A stretch of DNA of 34,284 nt from Bryobacteraceae bacterium. Its GTDB lineage: Bacteria > Acidobacteriota > Terriglobia > Bryobacterales > Bryobacteraceae. Under the pieces are notes generated by a model. It was not told the DNA's origin. It worked only from the letters and a program-made list of their open reading frames with translations, and did no database searches. The DNA is taken from positions 25,112-59,395 of the forward strand of contig JABAQT010000066.1 in NCBI GenBank assembly GCA_019187195.1, in the 5' to 3' direction. The position numbers were made by a program, and so were the translations under genes. Shown piece after piece: positions 9,617-17,662 of this stretch. Positions within the stretch are counted from its first letter, which is position 1; each line of letters starts with the position of its first letter.

Positions 9617-10972
9617 TTATTGGGCGGCCAGATCCAGATACCGCGCCACCGCCTCGATGCCGCGATAGAAGTTCGGCAGATACAGCTTTTCGTTCGGCGC
9701 ATGAAGATTGTCGTCCGGCAGGCCGAAACCCATCATCACGCTGGGGATCCCCAGATATTGATCGAAGGCTCCCACAATCGGAATCGATCCGCCGCTGCGC
9801 ACATACACGGTCTCGCTGCCGAAAACGCCAGTCATCGCCCGCGCCGCGGCGCGGATGAACCGGTTGTCCGGATTCACCAGCGACGGCGCGGCGCCGTGGA
9901 GATAGCGGAACTCGGCCGTAACGCCTTTCGGGCACGCCGCCGCCACCGCCGCTTGAATCCGCGCCACGGCGTCTTCCGGGCGCTGGTCCGCGACCAGGCG
10001 CGCGCTCACCTTGGCCAGCGCCTGCGCCGGGATCACTGTCTTCGCGCCTTCGCCGGTAAAGCCGCCGCGAATGCCATGCACTTCGAGCGTGGGCCGCGCC
10101 CAAAGCCGGTCGAAGAGTCCGTATTCGGGCTCTCCGGTGAGTGCGGTGACGCCCATCTCCTCCTCGCGGTATTTCTTCTCGTCAAAAGGCAACCTCGCCC
10201 AGGCCGCGCGCTCCGCCTCCGCCGGCGGCCGCACGCTGTCATAAAAGCCGGGGATAAGGATGCGCCCCTCCCGGTCCTTGAGCGCGCATAGAATCTCCGC
10301 GATCGCCATCAGCGGATTCGGAGCGGCGCCTCCGTATACACCGGAGTGCAGATCCTGTTTCGCGCCCTTCACCACCAGTTCTCCGTAGACGATGCCGCGC
10401 AATCCAACGCAGAGCGTGGGCAGTTCCGGCGCGAACATCTCCGTGTCGCAGATCACCGCCGCGTCCGCGGCCAGGCGCGGGGGCTTCGACGCCACGTAAT
10501 GCTCGATGTGCTCGCCGCCCACCTCCTCCTCGCCTTCGATGAGGAACTTCACGTTCAGCGGCAGCGACCCTCTCATCGCCATTACCGCCTCGACGGCCTT
10601 GATCAGAATCAGCAGCAGACCTTTGTCATCGGCCGCTCCACGGGCGTAGATATTCTCTCCGCGAATTGCCGGTTCGAACGGCGGCGAGACCCATTCCTCG
10701 AGCGGTTCGGCGGGTTGCACGTCGTAGTGTCCGTATAACAGCAGCGTGGGCTTCCCCCTGGCTTCGGTCCACTCCCCATAGACCAGCGGATTGCCTTCGC
10801 CTTCGATCAGGTCCACGCCTTCCATTCCCGCCTGGCGAAGCCTGTCCGCCACGAACCGCGCGGCCTTCCGGATGTCCTCCTTGTGTTCCGGCAGCGTGCT
10901 GATGCTCGGGATGCGCAGGAACTCCTTCAACTCCTCGAGATAACGTCCCCGGTTCTCCGTAAAATAAGACAT
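9617..10972 (-). CDS. M20 family metallopeptidase (CNDP-type dipeptidase)
   Basis: This is a 451-aa M20 zinc peptidase, most like the carnosinase/CNDP branch of dipeptidases. Metal-site motifs are in order. YGHYDVQP carries His82 with Asp84. ARGAADDKG carries bridging Asp115. EGEEEVGG carries catalytic Glu149 and ligand Glu150. AAVICDTEMF and a C-terminal His in DDNLHAPNEK complete the set. The dimerisation or lid domain sits between about 190 and 330. No signal peptide is seen, so it is expected in the cytoplasm. The start is well supported by AAAGGAG placed 4 bases before the ATG. It is the last gene of a minus-strand operon that begins at 13271. Confidence 0.92.
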   Translation of the reverse strand: MSYFTENRGRYLEELKEFLRIPSISTLPEHKEDIRKAARFVADRLRQAGMEGVDLIEGEGNPLVYGEWTEARGKPTLLLYGHYDVQPAEPLEEWVSPPFEPAIRGENIYARGAADDKGLLLILIKAVEAVMAMRGSLPLNVKFLIEGEEEVGGEHIEHYVASKPPRLAADAAVICDTEMFAPELPTLCVGLRGIVYGELVVKGAKQDLHSGVYGGAAPNPLMAIAEILCALKDREGRILIPGFYDSVRPPAEAERAAWARLPFDEKKYREEEMGVTALTGEPEYGLFDRLWARPTLEVHGIRGGFTGEGAKTVIPAQALAKVSARLVADQRPEDAVARIQAAVAAACPKGVTAEFRYLHGAAPSLVNPDNRFIRAAARAMTGVFGSETVYVRSGGSIPIVGAFDQYLGIPSVMMGFGLPDDNLHAPNEKLYLPNFYRGIEAVARYLDLAAQ

Positions 10973-10989
10973 ACTGCTCCTTTATCATG

Positions 10990-11949
10990 TCAGCGGCCGA
11001 TATTTGTCATCGGGAAGTAGTGTTGCAGAATCGACTCCGCCCCTTGCCCCGAGCGGGCCATTCCTTCCGCGCCACGCTGGCAGAGCCCGACTCCGTGGCC
11101 ATGGCCCCTGCCGTGAACAATCACCCCAACCGGAGTGCGCTCCCATGAGTAGTCGTTCGAGGCGACGCGGTTCCATCCGAAACGCCGCCCCAGTTCCAGC
11201 CGCGCCGCCTCGGTTCGCTCCACCGCCGTCACCGGGAGCCTGGCCTCCCATCGCTCCGGATGCCGCGCGCAGGTCTCGCAGGCCACCGCGAAAAAAGGGT
11301 ACGAACTCCCATCCATGCCAACATCGGAGGCCGCGAACGTGCGCCCCCCGCAACTGCCGAAATGGAGCGCCCGCACGACGGTCCCCTGATAGAACAGCAT
11401 TCGCCCTCGAGTGCGGCGGGCGGCGGTTTCCGCCTCCGCATCCGCCTCCTTCAGCAACTGGCAGTGCGTGGTGTCACAGAAATCGAAATCTCCGTGGCGG
11501 CTCCCGGCGGCATAGTAAGATCGCGCCGCCACGGCCAGCGCCCCAGCCGCCTCGGGTGAGGCATGAGGCATTTCCGACGCCACCACCGCCGCCACGGCGT
11601 TTTCCAGATCCATGGCGACTACGGCAAGAAGGACACCTTCCCGCGCGCTGATCTCGACATTGCCCGGGTAGGCCCGGCTGATCCTGCCCGCGATCCTGAT
11701 GCGCGCCGGCCCGGAAGCGGCGAGGCGCGTCCCCCGCAGTTCGCGCCCGCCCACGGTAACCACCACGTGCCCGCCCGCGGCCCTCACTCCCACCGCCTCA
11801 TGCAGTTCCACGCGCTCCCCGCCGGCCTCGATGCTCCTCGCGGTGAGGGTAACCGCCGGAGGATGAAACAGCCCCAGGATCCCGATGCGCACCTGCGCCC
11901 CCGGCATCGGGAGCGCGATGAGCAACGCAATCCTGAGGATGTCTTTCAC
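10990..11949 (-). CDS. SpoIID/LytB domain protein, exported
   Basis: This is a 319-aa protein with a SpoIID (stage II sporulation D/LytB) domain. In endospore formers these are peptidoglycan lytic transglycosylases or activators; in non-sporulating bacteria they are general cell-wall proteins. An N-terminal hydrophobic signal (VKDILRIALLIALPMPGA) is followed by a barrel-like region. The family signature comes next: AGALAVAARSYYAAGSRHG, then DFCDTTHCQLLK, with GHGHGVGLCQRGAEGMA near the C-terminus. I choose the GTG at 11949 because it overlaps the upstream ygfZ stop (GTGA) and starts directly at the signal peptide; the longer ATG at 12048 reads through ygfZ. A role in wall remodelling or division is inferred. 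Confidence 0.86.
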   Translation of the reverse strand: MKDILRIALLIALPMPGAQVRIGILGLFHPPAVTLTARSIEAGGERVELHEAVGVRAAGGHVVVTVGGRELRGTRLAASGPARIRIAGRISRAYPGNVEISAREGVLLAVVAMDLENAVAAVVASEMPHASPEAAGALAVAARSYYAAGSRHGDFDFCDTTHCQLLKEADAEAETAARRTRGRMLFYQGTVVRALHFGSCGGRTFAASDVGMDGSSYPFFAVACETCARHPERWEARLPVTAVERTEAARLELGRRFGWNRVASNDYSWERTPVGVIVHGRGHGHGVGLCQRGAEGMARSGQGAESILQHYFPMTNIGR

Positions 11950-12842
11950 ACGCCTTTTGCCGCCGCGACTTCCGCCGGAACGCCATTCACCGTAAGAGCC
12001 GTCCCGGGCTTGGCGTGCTCCGTCCGCACATAGGCGAAGGCGATGCACTTGTGCAGCGCGGGCGAATGCGCCGACGACATTGTCTTACCAACCACAGTTT
12101 CACCAGCCTTGACGTCGCTCTCCGGCGGAGGCGGTTCCGTGCCCTCGACGTACAGCGGCACGAGATGACGGTGAACCATTCCGCGCGAACGCACGCGCTC
12201 GATAATCTCCTGCCCCAGATAGCAGCCTTTGTTGAAGTGCACCGCATGAAGAAGCTGCGTCTCATGCACCAGGCTCTTTTCGGTAATATCGGCTCCGAAA
12301 CGCGGATGGAAGTGTTCGAGGCGCGCCACGTTGGCGTCTTCCGCGCCCGCCCTGACGGCCCCCAACTCTTCCAGTTGAGCGATGAGGCCCGCCTTTTCCG
12401 CCGGCGGCACGTAGATACGGCCTCCGGCCCCGCCGGTGGCCGTGAACGGAGCGTGAATCCCGCCCTGGGCCCGCGCCAGCACCGCCTCGCTGCGCGGTCC
12501 TTCGACGCCGATGGCGGCAAGGTCTTCACGCGCGTCCTCGAGCGTCACGTCGTCAGCGATGATGTACTTGTTCAAGTGCCGGAACAGCGTTTCGTGCGTC
12601 CCGGGCTCCGTATCGAGCAGGAAGTAGTCCTCGATCGCGAGCAGTTGCACATCGCCCTGAATGCGGCCCTGCGCGTTGAGGAAAAACGCGTAGCAGGAGT
12701 CGCCCGGATTCATCTGCTTGATATGGTTGGTTGTCATGGCGTGCAGCAACCGCGCCCGATCCCTGCCTCGCGCCCTGAACCGGCCACGCTCGCTCAGGTC
12801 GAGCCATGCCACGCCTTCCCGTAATGCTTCGTATCCTGTCAT
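11946..12842 (-). CDS. ygfZ: YgfZ/GcvT family folate-binding protein
   Basis: This is a 298-aa homologue of YgfZ (IBA57/CAF17 family), a tetrahydrofolate-dependent protein needed for maturation of certain Fe-S enzymes. The diagnostic motif KGCYLGQE lies at residues 205-212 with the conserved Cys207. The GcvT-like N-terminal fold is visible in AFFLNAQGRIQGDVQLL and GTHETLFRHLNKYIIADDV. The length is normal for the family, and the glycine-cleavage T protein is unlikely because of the KGCYLGQE loop. The ATG comes immediately after the TAG of the upstream membrane gene, and the stop overlaps the GTG of the SpoIID gene, so it sits in the middle of a tightly coupled operon. Confidence 0.9.
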   Translation of the reverse strand: MTGYEALREGVAWLDLSERGRFRARGRDRARLLHAMTTNHIKQMNPGDSCYAFFLNAQGRIQGDVQLLAIEDYFLLDTEPGTHETLFRHLNKYIIADDVTLEDAREDLAAIGVEGPRSEAVLARAQGGIHAPFTATGGAGGRIYVPPAEKAGLIAQLEELGAVRAGAEDANVARLEHFHPRFGADITEKSLVHETQLLHAVHFNKGCYLGQEIIERVRSRGMVHRHLVPLYVEGTEPPPPESDVKAGETVVGKTMSSAHSPALHKCIAFAYVRTEHAKPGTALTVNGVPAEVAAAKGV

Positions 12843-13271
12843 CTATCTCATTAACCTCAAGTGAGCCGAAATCGCCAGAATCAATAGTCCGCTGATCGCT
12901 ACTCCCGTCAACTGACGCGTCCGCTTGGCGGGCTCGACGCCCACTTTTCCAAACAGCAGCGAGACGGCAATCACGTGCAGCGCGAGCAGCATTTTGATGC
13001 CGAACCACAAGTGGTAGCCGGCGGGCAATCCCCCCGGCAGCATGGCCCGGCGGTACAGATTGAACAGGCCGGAAGCCACCAGGGCGGCCACAACGGCGAT
13101 CACCAGCGCGCGCATCCGGTCCGCGACACGATCGGCTAATTTTGTTTTTTCGTCCGTTCTCATCCCCTCCATGGCCGGCGCCAGCGCATAGCGCGCGTAC
13201 AGCGTCCCGCCAACCAGGAATGCCATCGATGCAATGTGCATCCAGCGCGATAAGAGCGCTATTATGTCCAT
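12843..13271 (-). CDS. Four-helix membrane protein (CopD-like)
   Basis: This is a 142-aa integral membrane protein with about four hydrophobic helices. Histidines sit near the helices (SRWMHIASMAF, GYHLWFGIKMLLALHVIAV, ISAHLRLM), as in small CopD-like or cytochrome-b-like membrane proteins. Haem or metal binding is possible but unproven. It is the first gene of the minus-strand operon (this gene, ygfZ, spoIID-like, M20). It starts 22 bp from the divergent MBL hydrolase, so both promoters must lie in or overlap that short gap. Confidence 0.7.
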   Translation of the reverse strand: MDIIALLSRWMHIASMAFLVGGTLYARYALAPAMEGMRTDEKTKLADRVADRMRALVIAVVAALVASGLFNLYRRAMLPGGLPAGYHLWFGIKMLLALHVIAVSLLFGKVGVEPAKRTRQLTGVAISGLLILAISAHLRLMR

Positions 13272-13293
13272 ACTTGAAGTATACGTCCAGATT

Positions 13294-13917
13294 ATGATTC
13301 ACGAGATTCTGCCGGTCGGCATGCTGCGCTGCAATTGCTCGATTTTCGGCGATGAAACCTCGCGCGAGGCGATTGTGATCGACCCCGGCGACGACATCAG
13401 CGGCATCCTCGCCGTTCTCGGCAAACACCACCTCGCCGTGAAGGCAATTGTCATCACGCATGCCCATATCGATCACATCGGCGGGGCGCACAAATTGAAG
13501 GCGGCCACCGGCGCGCCGGTCTGGATGAACCATAACGACCAGGAACTGTACGACCATCTCGAGGTGCAGGCGGGCTGGCTCGGGATGGAAACGCCGGAGC
13601 AGACCGAAATCGACCGGGATGCCCGGGAAGGCGACACCCTCGCCTTGGGGCCGGCGGAGTTTCATGTGCTCGAGACGCCGGGGCACACGCAGGGAAGCCT
13701 GTGCCTGTGGATCCCGGCGGAAAATAAGGTTGTTGCCGGCGACACGCTGTTCCGTGAATCCATCGGCCGCACCGATCTGCCGGGCGGCGACTTCCGTAAG
13801 ATTCTCGCCTCGATCCACACGAAGCTTCTGCCGCTTCCCGATGACGTCATCGTCATTCCGGGGCACGGCCCCAACACCACGATCGGGCACGAGCGCGCCA
13901 GGAACCCGTTTCTCTAA
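13294..13917 (+). CDS. MBL-fold metallo-hydrolase (glyoxalase II-like)
   Basis: This is a 207-aa metallo-beta-lactamase-fold hydrolase of the YcbL/glyoxalase II-like group. The di-zinc motif THAHIDH has His56, His58, Asp60 and His61. Further ligands lie in LETPGHTQGS (His), VVAGDTLF (Asp) and IPGHGPNT (His). It is compact, lacking the C-terminal helical domain of classical glyoxalase II. Likely substrates are thioesters such as hydroxyacyl-glutathione analogues, but this is inferred. Earlier in-frame ATGs exist at 13234 and 13264; the first overlaps the divergent gene, and MIHEILPVG at 13294 is the usual family N-terminus. The stop lies 25 bp before the pyrophosphatase start. Confidence 0.88.
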   Translation: MIHEILPVGMLRCNCSIFGDETSREAIVIDPGDDISGILAVLGKHHLAVKAIVITHAHIDHIGGAHKLKAATGAPVWMNHNDQELYDHLEVQAGWLGMETPEQTEIDRDAREGDTLALGPAEFHVLETPGHTQGSLCLWIPAENKVVAGDTLFRESIGRTDLPGGDFRKILASIHTKLLPLPDDVIVIPGHGPNTTIGHERARNPFL

Positions 13918-13942
13918 ACCGCTATTTGTTAACCTGAACAAG

Positions 13943-14494
13943 GTGTATTCCAATCTGTATGACATCGAACCGGGCAACGACTGCCCGGAGATTGTCCGGA
14001 TGATCGTGGAGATCCCCCGGAATTCGGCGAACAAGTACGAGTACGACGCTAAACTCGGTCTTTTCCGCATGGACCGCGCGCTCTATTCGCCGCTCCACTA
14101 CCCGGGTGATTACGGCTTCATTCCCGGAACGCTCGCCGAGGATGGGGACCCGATGGACGTGCTCGCCCTGGTGCAGGAGCCGAGTTTCACCGGGTGTGTC
14201 TTTGAAGTTCGCCCGGTGGGCATTCTGCTGATGGAAGATAACGACGAGCGCGACCAGAAGATCCTCGCGGTGCCGACGCGCAATCCGCGCTACGACCAGA
14301 TTCATACGATGGACCAGATCTTCCCGCACGTGCGGCGGGAGATTGAGCACTTCTTCACGATCTACAAGGAACTGGAAGGCCGTGTGACGCGGATGCAGGG
14401 ATGGGGCGGGCCGGCCGACGCGCGCAAGACGATTGTCGAGAGCCGCAAGGCTTACCTCGAGAAAAAAGCGGCGGAAAACGCGGACGGCGAATAA
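13943..14494 (+). CDS. ppa: Inorganic pyrophosphatase, family I
   Basis: This is a soluble family I inorganic pyrophosphatase (183 aa from the GTG at 13943). It hydrolyses pyrophosphate to phosphate and so drives biosynthetic reactions. Family features include the signature DGDPMDVL and upstream active-site residues in EIPRNSANKYEYD and YPGDYGFIPGT, with metal-binding Asp residues around EDGDPMD. The open frame continues upstream into the MBL gene without a good start. The GTG before YSNLYDIEPG gives the expected N-terminus and length, although its ribosome site is weak. It lies 25 bp after the MBL hydrolase and 42 bp before the glycosidase gene. Confidence 0.9.
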   Translation: MYSNLYDIEPGNDCPEIVRMIVEIPRNSANKYEYDAKLGLFRMDRALYSPLHYPGDYGFIPGTLAEDGDPMDVLALVQEPSFTGCVFEVRPVGILLMEDNDERDQKILAVPTRNPRYDQIHTMDQIFPHVRREIEHFFTIYKELEGRVTRMQGWGGPADARKTIVESRKAYLEKKAAENADGE

Positions 14495-14536
14495 TCCGCG
14501 AAGCGCCTCCGGCCCGGCCGGGGGGAAGTGATTCTT

Positions 14537-16120
14537 ATGCGGCTTCTCTTTTTTCTGCTCTCTGGGGTTTCAACGTTCGGACAGACCGGCGCGCCCAGGG
14601 AAGCGGTGCAGTGGACCCGGTGGGAGATGAAGCAGCAGGCGCGCGTCACGCCCGAGGATCCATATAGCATGAAGTTCGGTGCGCGGTTCCGCGGACCGGG
14701 GGGACAGCGGATTGATGCGCCGGGGTTTTACGCGGGGTCCGGCTCGTTCCGTGTGCGCGTGGCGTTTCCTTCCCCCGGGGCGTGGACCTGGGAGACGTTC
14801 TGCGACCAGCCGAAACCCGGACTCGATGGCCGGCGCGGCCGCGTACAGGTACGCCGCTACACGGGAGAGAACCCGCTTTACCGCCATGGCTTCGTCACTG
14901 TGCGGCCCGGCGGCCGCTACCTGGTTCACAGAGACGGCGCACCGTTCCTCTGGATGGGCGACACGGCATGGTTTGCGGCCGTCGAGTCTTCGCCTCGGGA
15001 GTGGGCGGAGTACCTGTCCATCCGCGCGCGCCAGCGGTTCTCGGCGGTCCAGATTTCTGTCGTGCGCGGTCTGAAGGACGCGGCCGGGCCGCCGGCCTTC
15101 GACGCCTCGGGGCGCCCTGAACCCGCGTATTGGGACAACATCGACGGCAAAGTGAAGGAGGCCAACGCGCGCGGGCTACTCATCCTCATGGCCGGCCTCG
15201 GAAGGCCGGACACTCCGGCCGGGATCCCCTATGTATCGCGGCCCGAGTTCGCGCGCTATCTGGCCGCGCGCTTCTTCGGCGATCATGTCGTCTTCTCGCC
15301 GAACTTCGACGACTTCCACAAACCGGTATACGACACGGTGGCCGTGAATCTCCGCGCCGCCACGTCTCTGCATTTGATTACGCAACACCCCGGCACGCGC
15401 AAAGGACAGAACGAGATCTACCTTCCGCGGCCCTACCTGAGCTTCACCGGCCTGCAAAGCGGGCACCACCGGGGCCGTCTCGAATTGACCTACGGGGCGG
15501 CGCGTGAATGGCCCCTCAACTTGTGGGCATCGACGCCAGTCCGGCCGGTCATCAACATCGAGGCCATGTACGACGGGCGCGGCAACGATGAGGGCGGAGC
15601 CTGGCGGGAAAAGGACGCGCGGAAGTTGGGATGGATCTCCTGGCTGTCCGGCGCCCTGGGCTACACCTATGGAGCCGGCGAGAGCGGGAGCCACGTGCCG
15701 GGAACCAACGGAGGCGTCTGGCGCTGGTGCCAGGAGGCGTCCGCCCATGACTACTGGCGTAAGGCGGTTGCGTGGAACAGCGCGGCGCAGATGACCGTGC
15801 TCCGCGACTTCTTCGCGTCCATCGAATGGTGGCGGCTCGAGCCTGCCCACCAGGTGGTGGCCGAACCGGCGCCATCGAACCTGGAGCGCGCCGTCTTCGC
15901 CTGGGCCGCGGATCGCTCATTCGGAATTGCCTACATGCCGCTGCAAAGACTGACGCTCGATCTCGGCCGCTTCCCGGGTCCCGTCGAGGCAGTTTGGATC
16001 AACCCTCGTTCGGGAGGACGGATTCCTGTCGCGGCACGGCTCCCGAATCGCGGAACTCACCGGTTCGACCCGCCCGAGGAGGGCGAGGATTGGGCGCTGT
16101 TGCTGCGCACGGCCAAGTAG
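14537..16120 (+). CDS. Secreted DUF4038/DUF5060-type glycoside hydrolase
   Basis: This is a 527-aa exported putative glycosidase. After a signal peptide (RLLFFLLSGVSTFGQ, cleavage near TFG-QT) comes a DUF5060-like beta domain (about residues 20-110: GAWTWETFCDQP). A DUF4038/apiosidase-like TIM barrel follows (about 130-430: LVHRDGAPFLWMGDTAWF, then HVVFSPNFDDFH, RPVINIEAMYDGRGND). The C-terminal beta region includes VEAVWINPRSGG. Acidic residues in the FSPNFDD and NIEAMYD segments are candidate catalytic positions. The likely role is breakdown of plant side-chain sugars. The ATG at 14537 is preferred over a GTG at 14528 because GGGGGAAG (14521-14528) is well spaced only for the ATG. No polysaccharide-utilisation genes flank it. 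Confidence 0.82.
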   Translation: MRLLFFLLSGVSTFGQTGAPREAVQWTRWEMKQQARVTPEDPYSMKFGARFRGPGGQRIDAPGFYAGSGSFRVRVAFPSPGAWTWETFCDQPKPGLDGRRGRVQVRRYTGENPLYRHGFVTVRPGGRYLVHRDGAPFLWMGDTAWFAAVESSPREWAEYLSIRARQRFSAVQISVVRGLKDAAGPPAFDASGRPEPAYWDNIDGKVKEANARGLLILMAGLGRPDTPAGIPYVSRPEFARYLAARFFGDHVVFSPNFDDFHKPVYDTVAVNLRAATSLHLITQHPGTRKGQNEIYLPRPYLSFTGLQSGHHRGRLELTYGAAREWPLNLWASTPVRPVINIEAMYDGRGNDEGGAWREKDARKLGWISWLSGALGYTYGAGESGSHVPGTNGGVWRWCQEASAHDYWRKAVAWNSAAQMTVLRDFFASIEWWRLEPAHQVVAEPAPSNLERAVFAWAADRSFGIAYMPLQRLTLDLGRFPGPVEAVWINPRSGGRIPVAARLPNRGTHRFDPPEEGEDWALLLRTAK

Positions 16121-16207
16121 CGCCGTTCGAGCCGGCCGTCCTCCCGGAGTTCTACTTCCCGGATGGCTGAGCATACGCCCACGCCGAATGCTAGGATTCT
16201 GGTAGAC

Positions 16208-16774
16208 ATGTCCAGTCAGCCGAAGACGTTTCTCACTCCCCAGGAGTATCTCGAGATCGAGCGCAAGGCGGAATACAAGAGCGAGTACTACGCCGGAGAG
16301 ATGTTCGCCATGTCCGGCGGGACGGCAAATCACTCCTTTATCGGCTGCAACATTATCGCCTTGTTGACCGCAAAGCTTAGAGGCAGTTCATGCAGGGCCG
16401 CGAATTCCGACCTCCGGGTCTCTGTGACGCCGCACGGTCCCTTTTATTATCCCGATGCCATGATCCTGTGCGGTGAGATCAAGTTCGCCGACAACAGGCA
16501 GGACGTTGTTACGAACCCGGTTGTCATCTTCGAAGTCCTGTCCCCGTCGACGGCGACGTATGACTTGGGGGAGAAGTTCATGCAGTACCAGCGGATCGAT
16601 TCCCTGCGGGAATACGTGGTTGTCCACCAGGACTCGATACTGGTCCAGCGGTTTGAGCGGCGGGAAGACGGGCAGTGGCTGGCGGCTTTTCACAATGGGC
16701 TCGAGGGAATGGTGACCCTGTCGAGCGTGCCCTGCGCGCTGCCGATGGCGGAAATCTACGAAGGCATTCAGTAG
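16208..16774 (+). CDS. Uma2 family endonuclease-like protein (DUF820)
   Basis: This is a 188-aa protein of the Uma2/DUF820 family, which has a PD-(D/E)XK nuclease fold. The N-terminal FLTPQEYLEIERKAEYKSEY is typical. The likely catalytic core is the Asp in YYPDAMI and the Glu in VVIFEVLSPST, followed by EKFMQYQRI. The family is abundant in Cyanobacteria, Acidobacteriota and Planctomycetota, and its biological target is unsettled. The ATG at 16208 is preferred to 16163 because it begins the conserved region. The last 7 bp overlap the end of the convergent rhodanese gene. Base composition looks slightly less GC-rich than its neighbours, in keeping with a mobile orphan gene. Confidence 0.85.
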   Translation: MSSQPKTFLTPQEYLEIERKAEYKSEYYAGEMFAMSGGTANHSFIGCNIIALLTAKLRGSSCRAANSDLRVSVTPHGPFYYPDAMILCGEIKFADNRQDVVTNPVVIFEVLSPSTATYDLGEKFMQYQRIDSLREYVVVHQDSILVQRFERREDGQWLAAFHNGLEGMVTLSSVPCALPMAEIYEGIQ

Positions 16775-17109
16775 CGGGGCACGGAGGGGTCGATTTCGAG
16801 GCTCCACTGCTCGATGCCGCCGGACAGGGACTGACACCTCTCGACGCCCTGGCGGCGAAGCCAACTGACGACGGAGAGGCTGCGCATGCCGTGATGGCAG
16901 TAGACAATCACGCGGCCTTCACCGGCGGCCGAATCGATCTCCTGAAGTCGCGTGGGGACCGTATTCATGGGGATCAGTTGGGCCCCCTCGATACGGCAGA
17001 TGGCATGCTCATGCGGCTCGCGGCAGTCGATGAGAAGCACAGGGAGGCCGCTGTCCATGTGGTTCCGCGTCTCCCGGGGTGTAATTTCGAGCGGTAGTTC
17101 TTCGGTCAT
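16768..17109 (-). CDS. Single-domain rhodanese-like sulfurtransferase
   Basis: This is a 113-aa single rhodanese domain. The active-site loop YCHHGMRS has catalytic Cys71, the six-residue loop type of sulfurtransferases. The N-terminal [20 protein letters not shown] (CDC25-like DxREPxE motif) and the C-terminal GGIEQWS are also standard. It probably moves sulfane sulfur in the cytoplasm. It is divergent from the cox operon, whose molybdenum enzyme class needs a sulfurated cofactor in some members; a functional link is only a guess from position. It overlaps the Uma2 gene by 7 bp tail to tail. Confidence 0.88.
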   Translation of the reverse strand: MTEELPLEITPRETRNHMDSGLPVLLIDCREPHEHAICRIEGAQLIPMNTVPTRLQEIDSAAGEGRVIVYCHHGMRSLSVVSWLRRQGVERCQSLSGGIEQWSLEIDPSVPRY

Positions 17110-17136
17110 TCCTCTCCATTTTAGAAGACATTCGAA

Positions 17137-17164
17137 TTCATTCCGGCGCCGCTTGCGCTATGAT
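17137..17164 (+). promoter_or_regulatory. Possible promoter of the cox operon
   Basis: A good -10 hexamer TATGAT lies at 17159-17164, with a poor -35-like TTCATT 16 bp upstream at 17137-17142. Transcription would start near 17171, leaving a short leader to the chosen coxS ATG at 17190 and excluding the earlier ATG at 17160. An AGGA at 17177-17180 serves as ribosome site. The match is modest. Confidence 0.35.
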
Positions 17165-17189
17165 ATTCGCTGCCTCAGGACAGTACCTC

Positions 17190-17660
17190 ATGAAACGATC
17201 GATCACACTCCAGATCAACGGAAAGACACATACCGGCGAGGTGGAACCGCGTCTGCTTCTGATCCACTACCTGCGCGAAGTGGCGGGACTGACGGGGCCT
17301 CATATCGGATGTGAAACCTCATTGTGCGGCGCCTGCACCGTTACGGTGGACGGGAAGGCCGTGAAGTCGTGCGCGATGTTCGCGGTCCAGGCCGATGGCC
17401 GGGATGTGGTGACCATCGAGGGCCTGGCCTCGAATGGAGACCTGCACCCGCTGCAAACAGCGTTCTGGGAAGAGCACGGGGCGCAGTGCGGCTACTGCAC
17501 GCCGGGAATGATCATGGCCTCGAAACAGCTTCTGGACCGGAATCCGCATCCGGACGAGGATGAGATCCGGCACGGCATCAAGGGGAATCTTTGCCGGTGC
17601 ACGGGGTATCAACACATCGTCAACGCGGTGAAGTCAGCGGCCGCGAAGATGGGAGCGTAA
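17190..17660 (+). CDS. coxS: CO dehydrogenase-like 2Fe-2S subunit
   Basis: This is the small iron-sulfur subunit of a molybdenum hydroxylase (xanthine oxidase/CO dehydrogenase family), 156 aa. Eight cysteines for two [2Fe-2S] clusters are all present. Cys41, Cys46, Cys49 and Cys61 form the plant-ferredoxin-type cluster. Cys100, Cys103, Cys135 and Cys137 form the CGYCTPG and CRCTGYQ cluster. It passes electrons from the molybdenum centre to the FAD subunit. The ATG at 17190 has AGGA at suitable spacing and gives the standard family length; an ATG at 17160 sits within the likely -10 box. The large-subunit ATG follows its stop by 2 bp. Confidence 0.93.
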   Translation: MKRSITLQINGKTHTGEVEPRLLLIHYLREVAGLTGPHIGCETSLCGACTVTVDGKAVKSCAMFAVQADGRDVVTIEGLASNGDLHPLQTAFWEEHGAQCGYCTPGMIMASKQLLDRNPHPDEDEIRHGIKGNLCRCTGYQHIVNAVKSAAAKMGA

Positions 17661-17662
17661 GC

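Noticed and set aside
12553..14070. A 505-codon minus-strand ORF spanning the divergent gene starts
   Set aside because: It covers parts of ygfZ, the membrane gene, the MBL hydrolase and the pyrophosphatase in the wrong frames; those genes have recognisable motifs.
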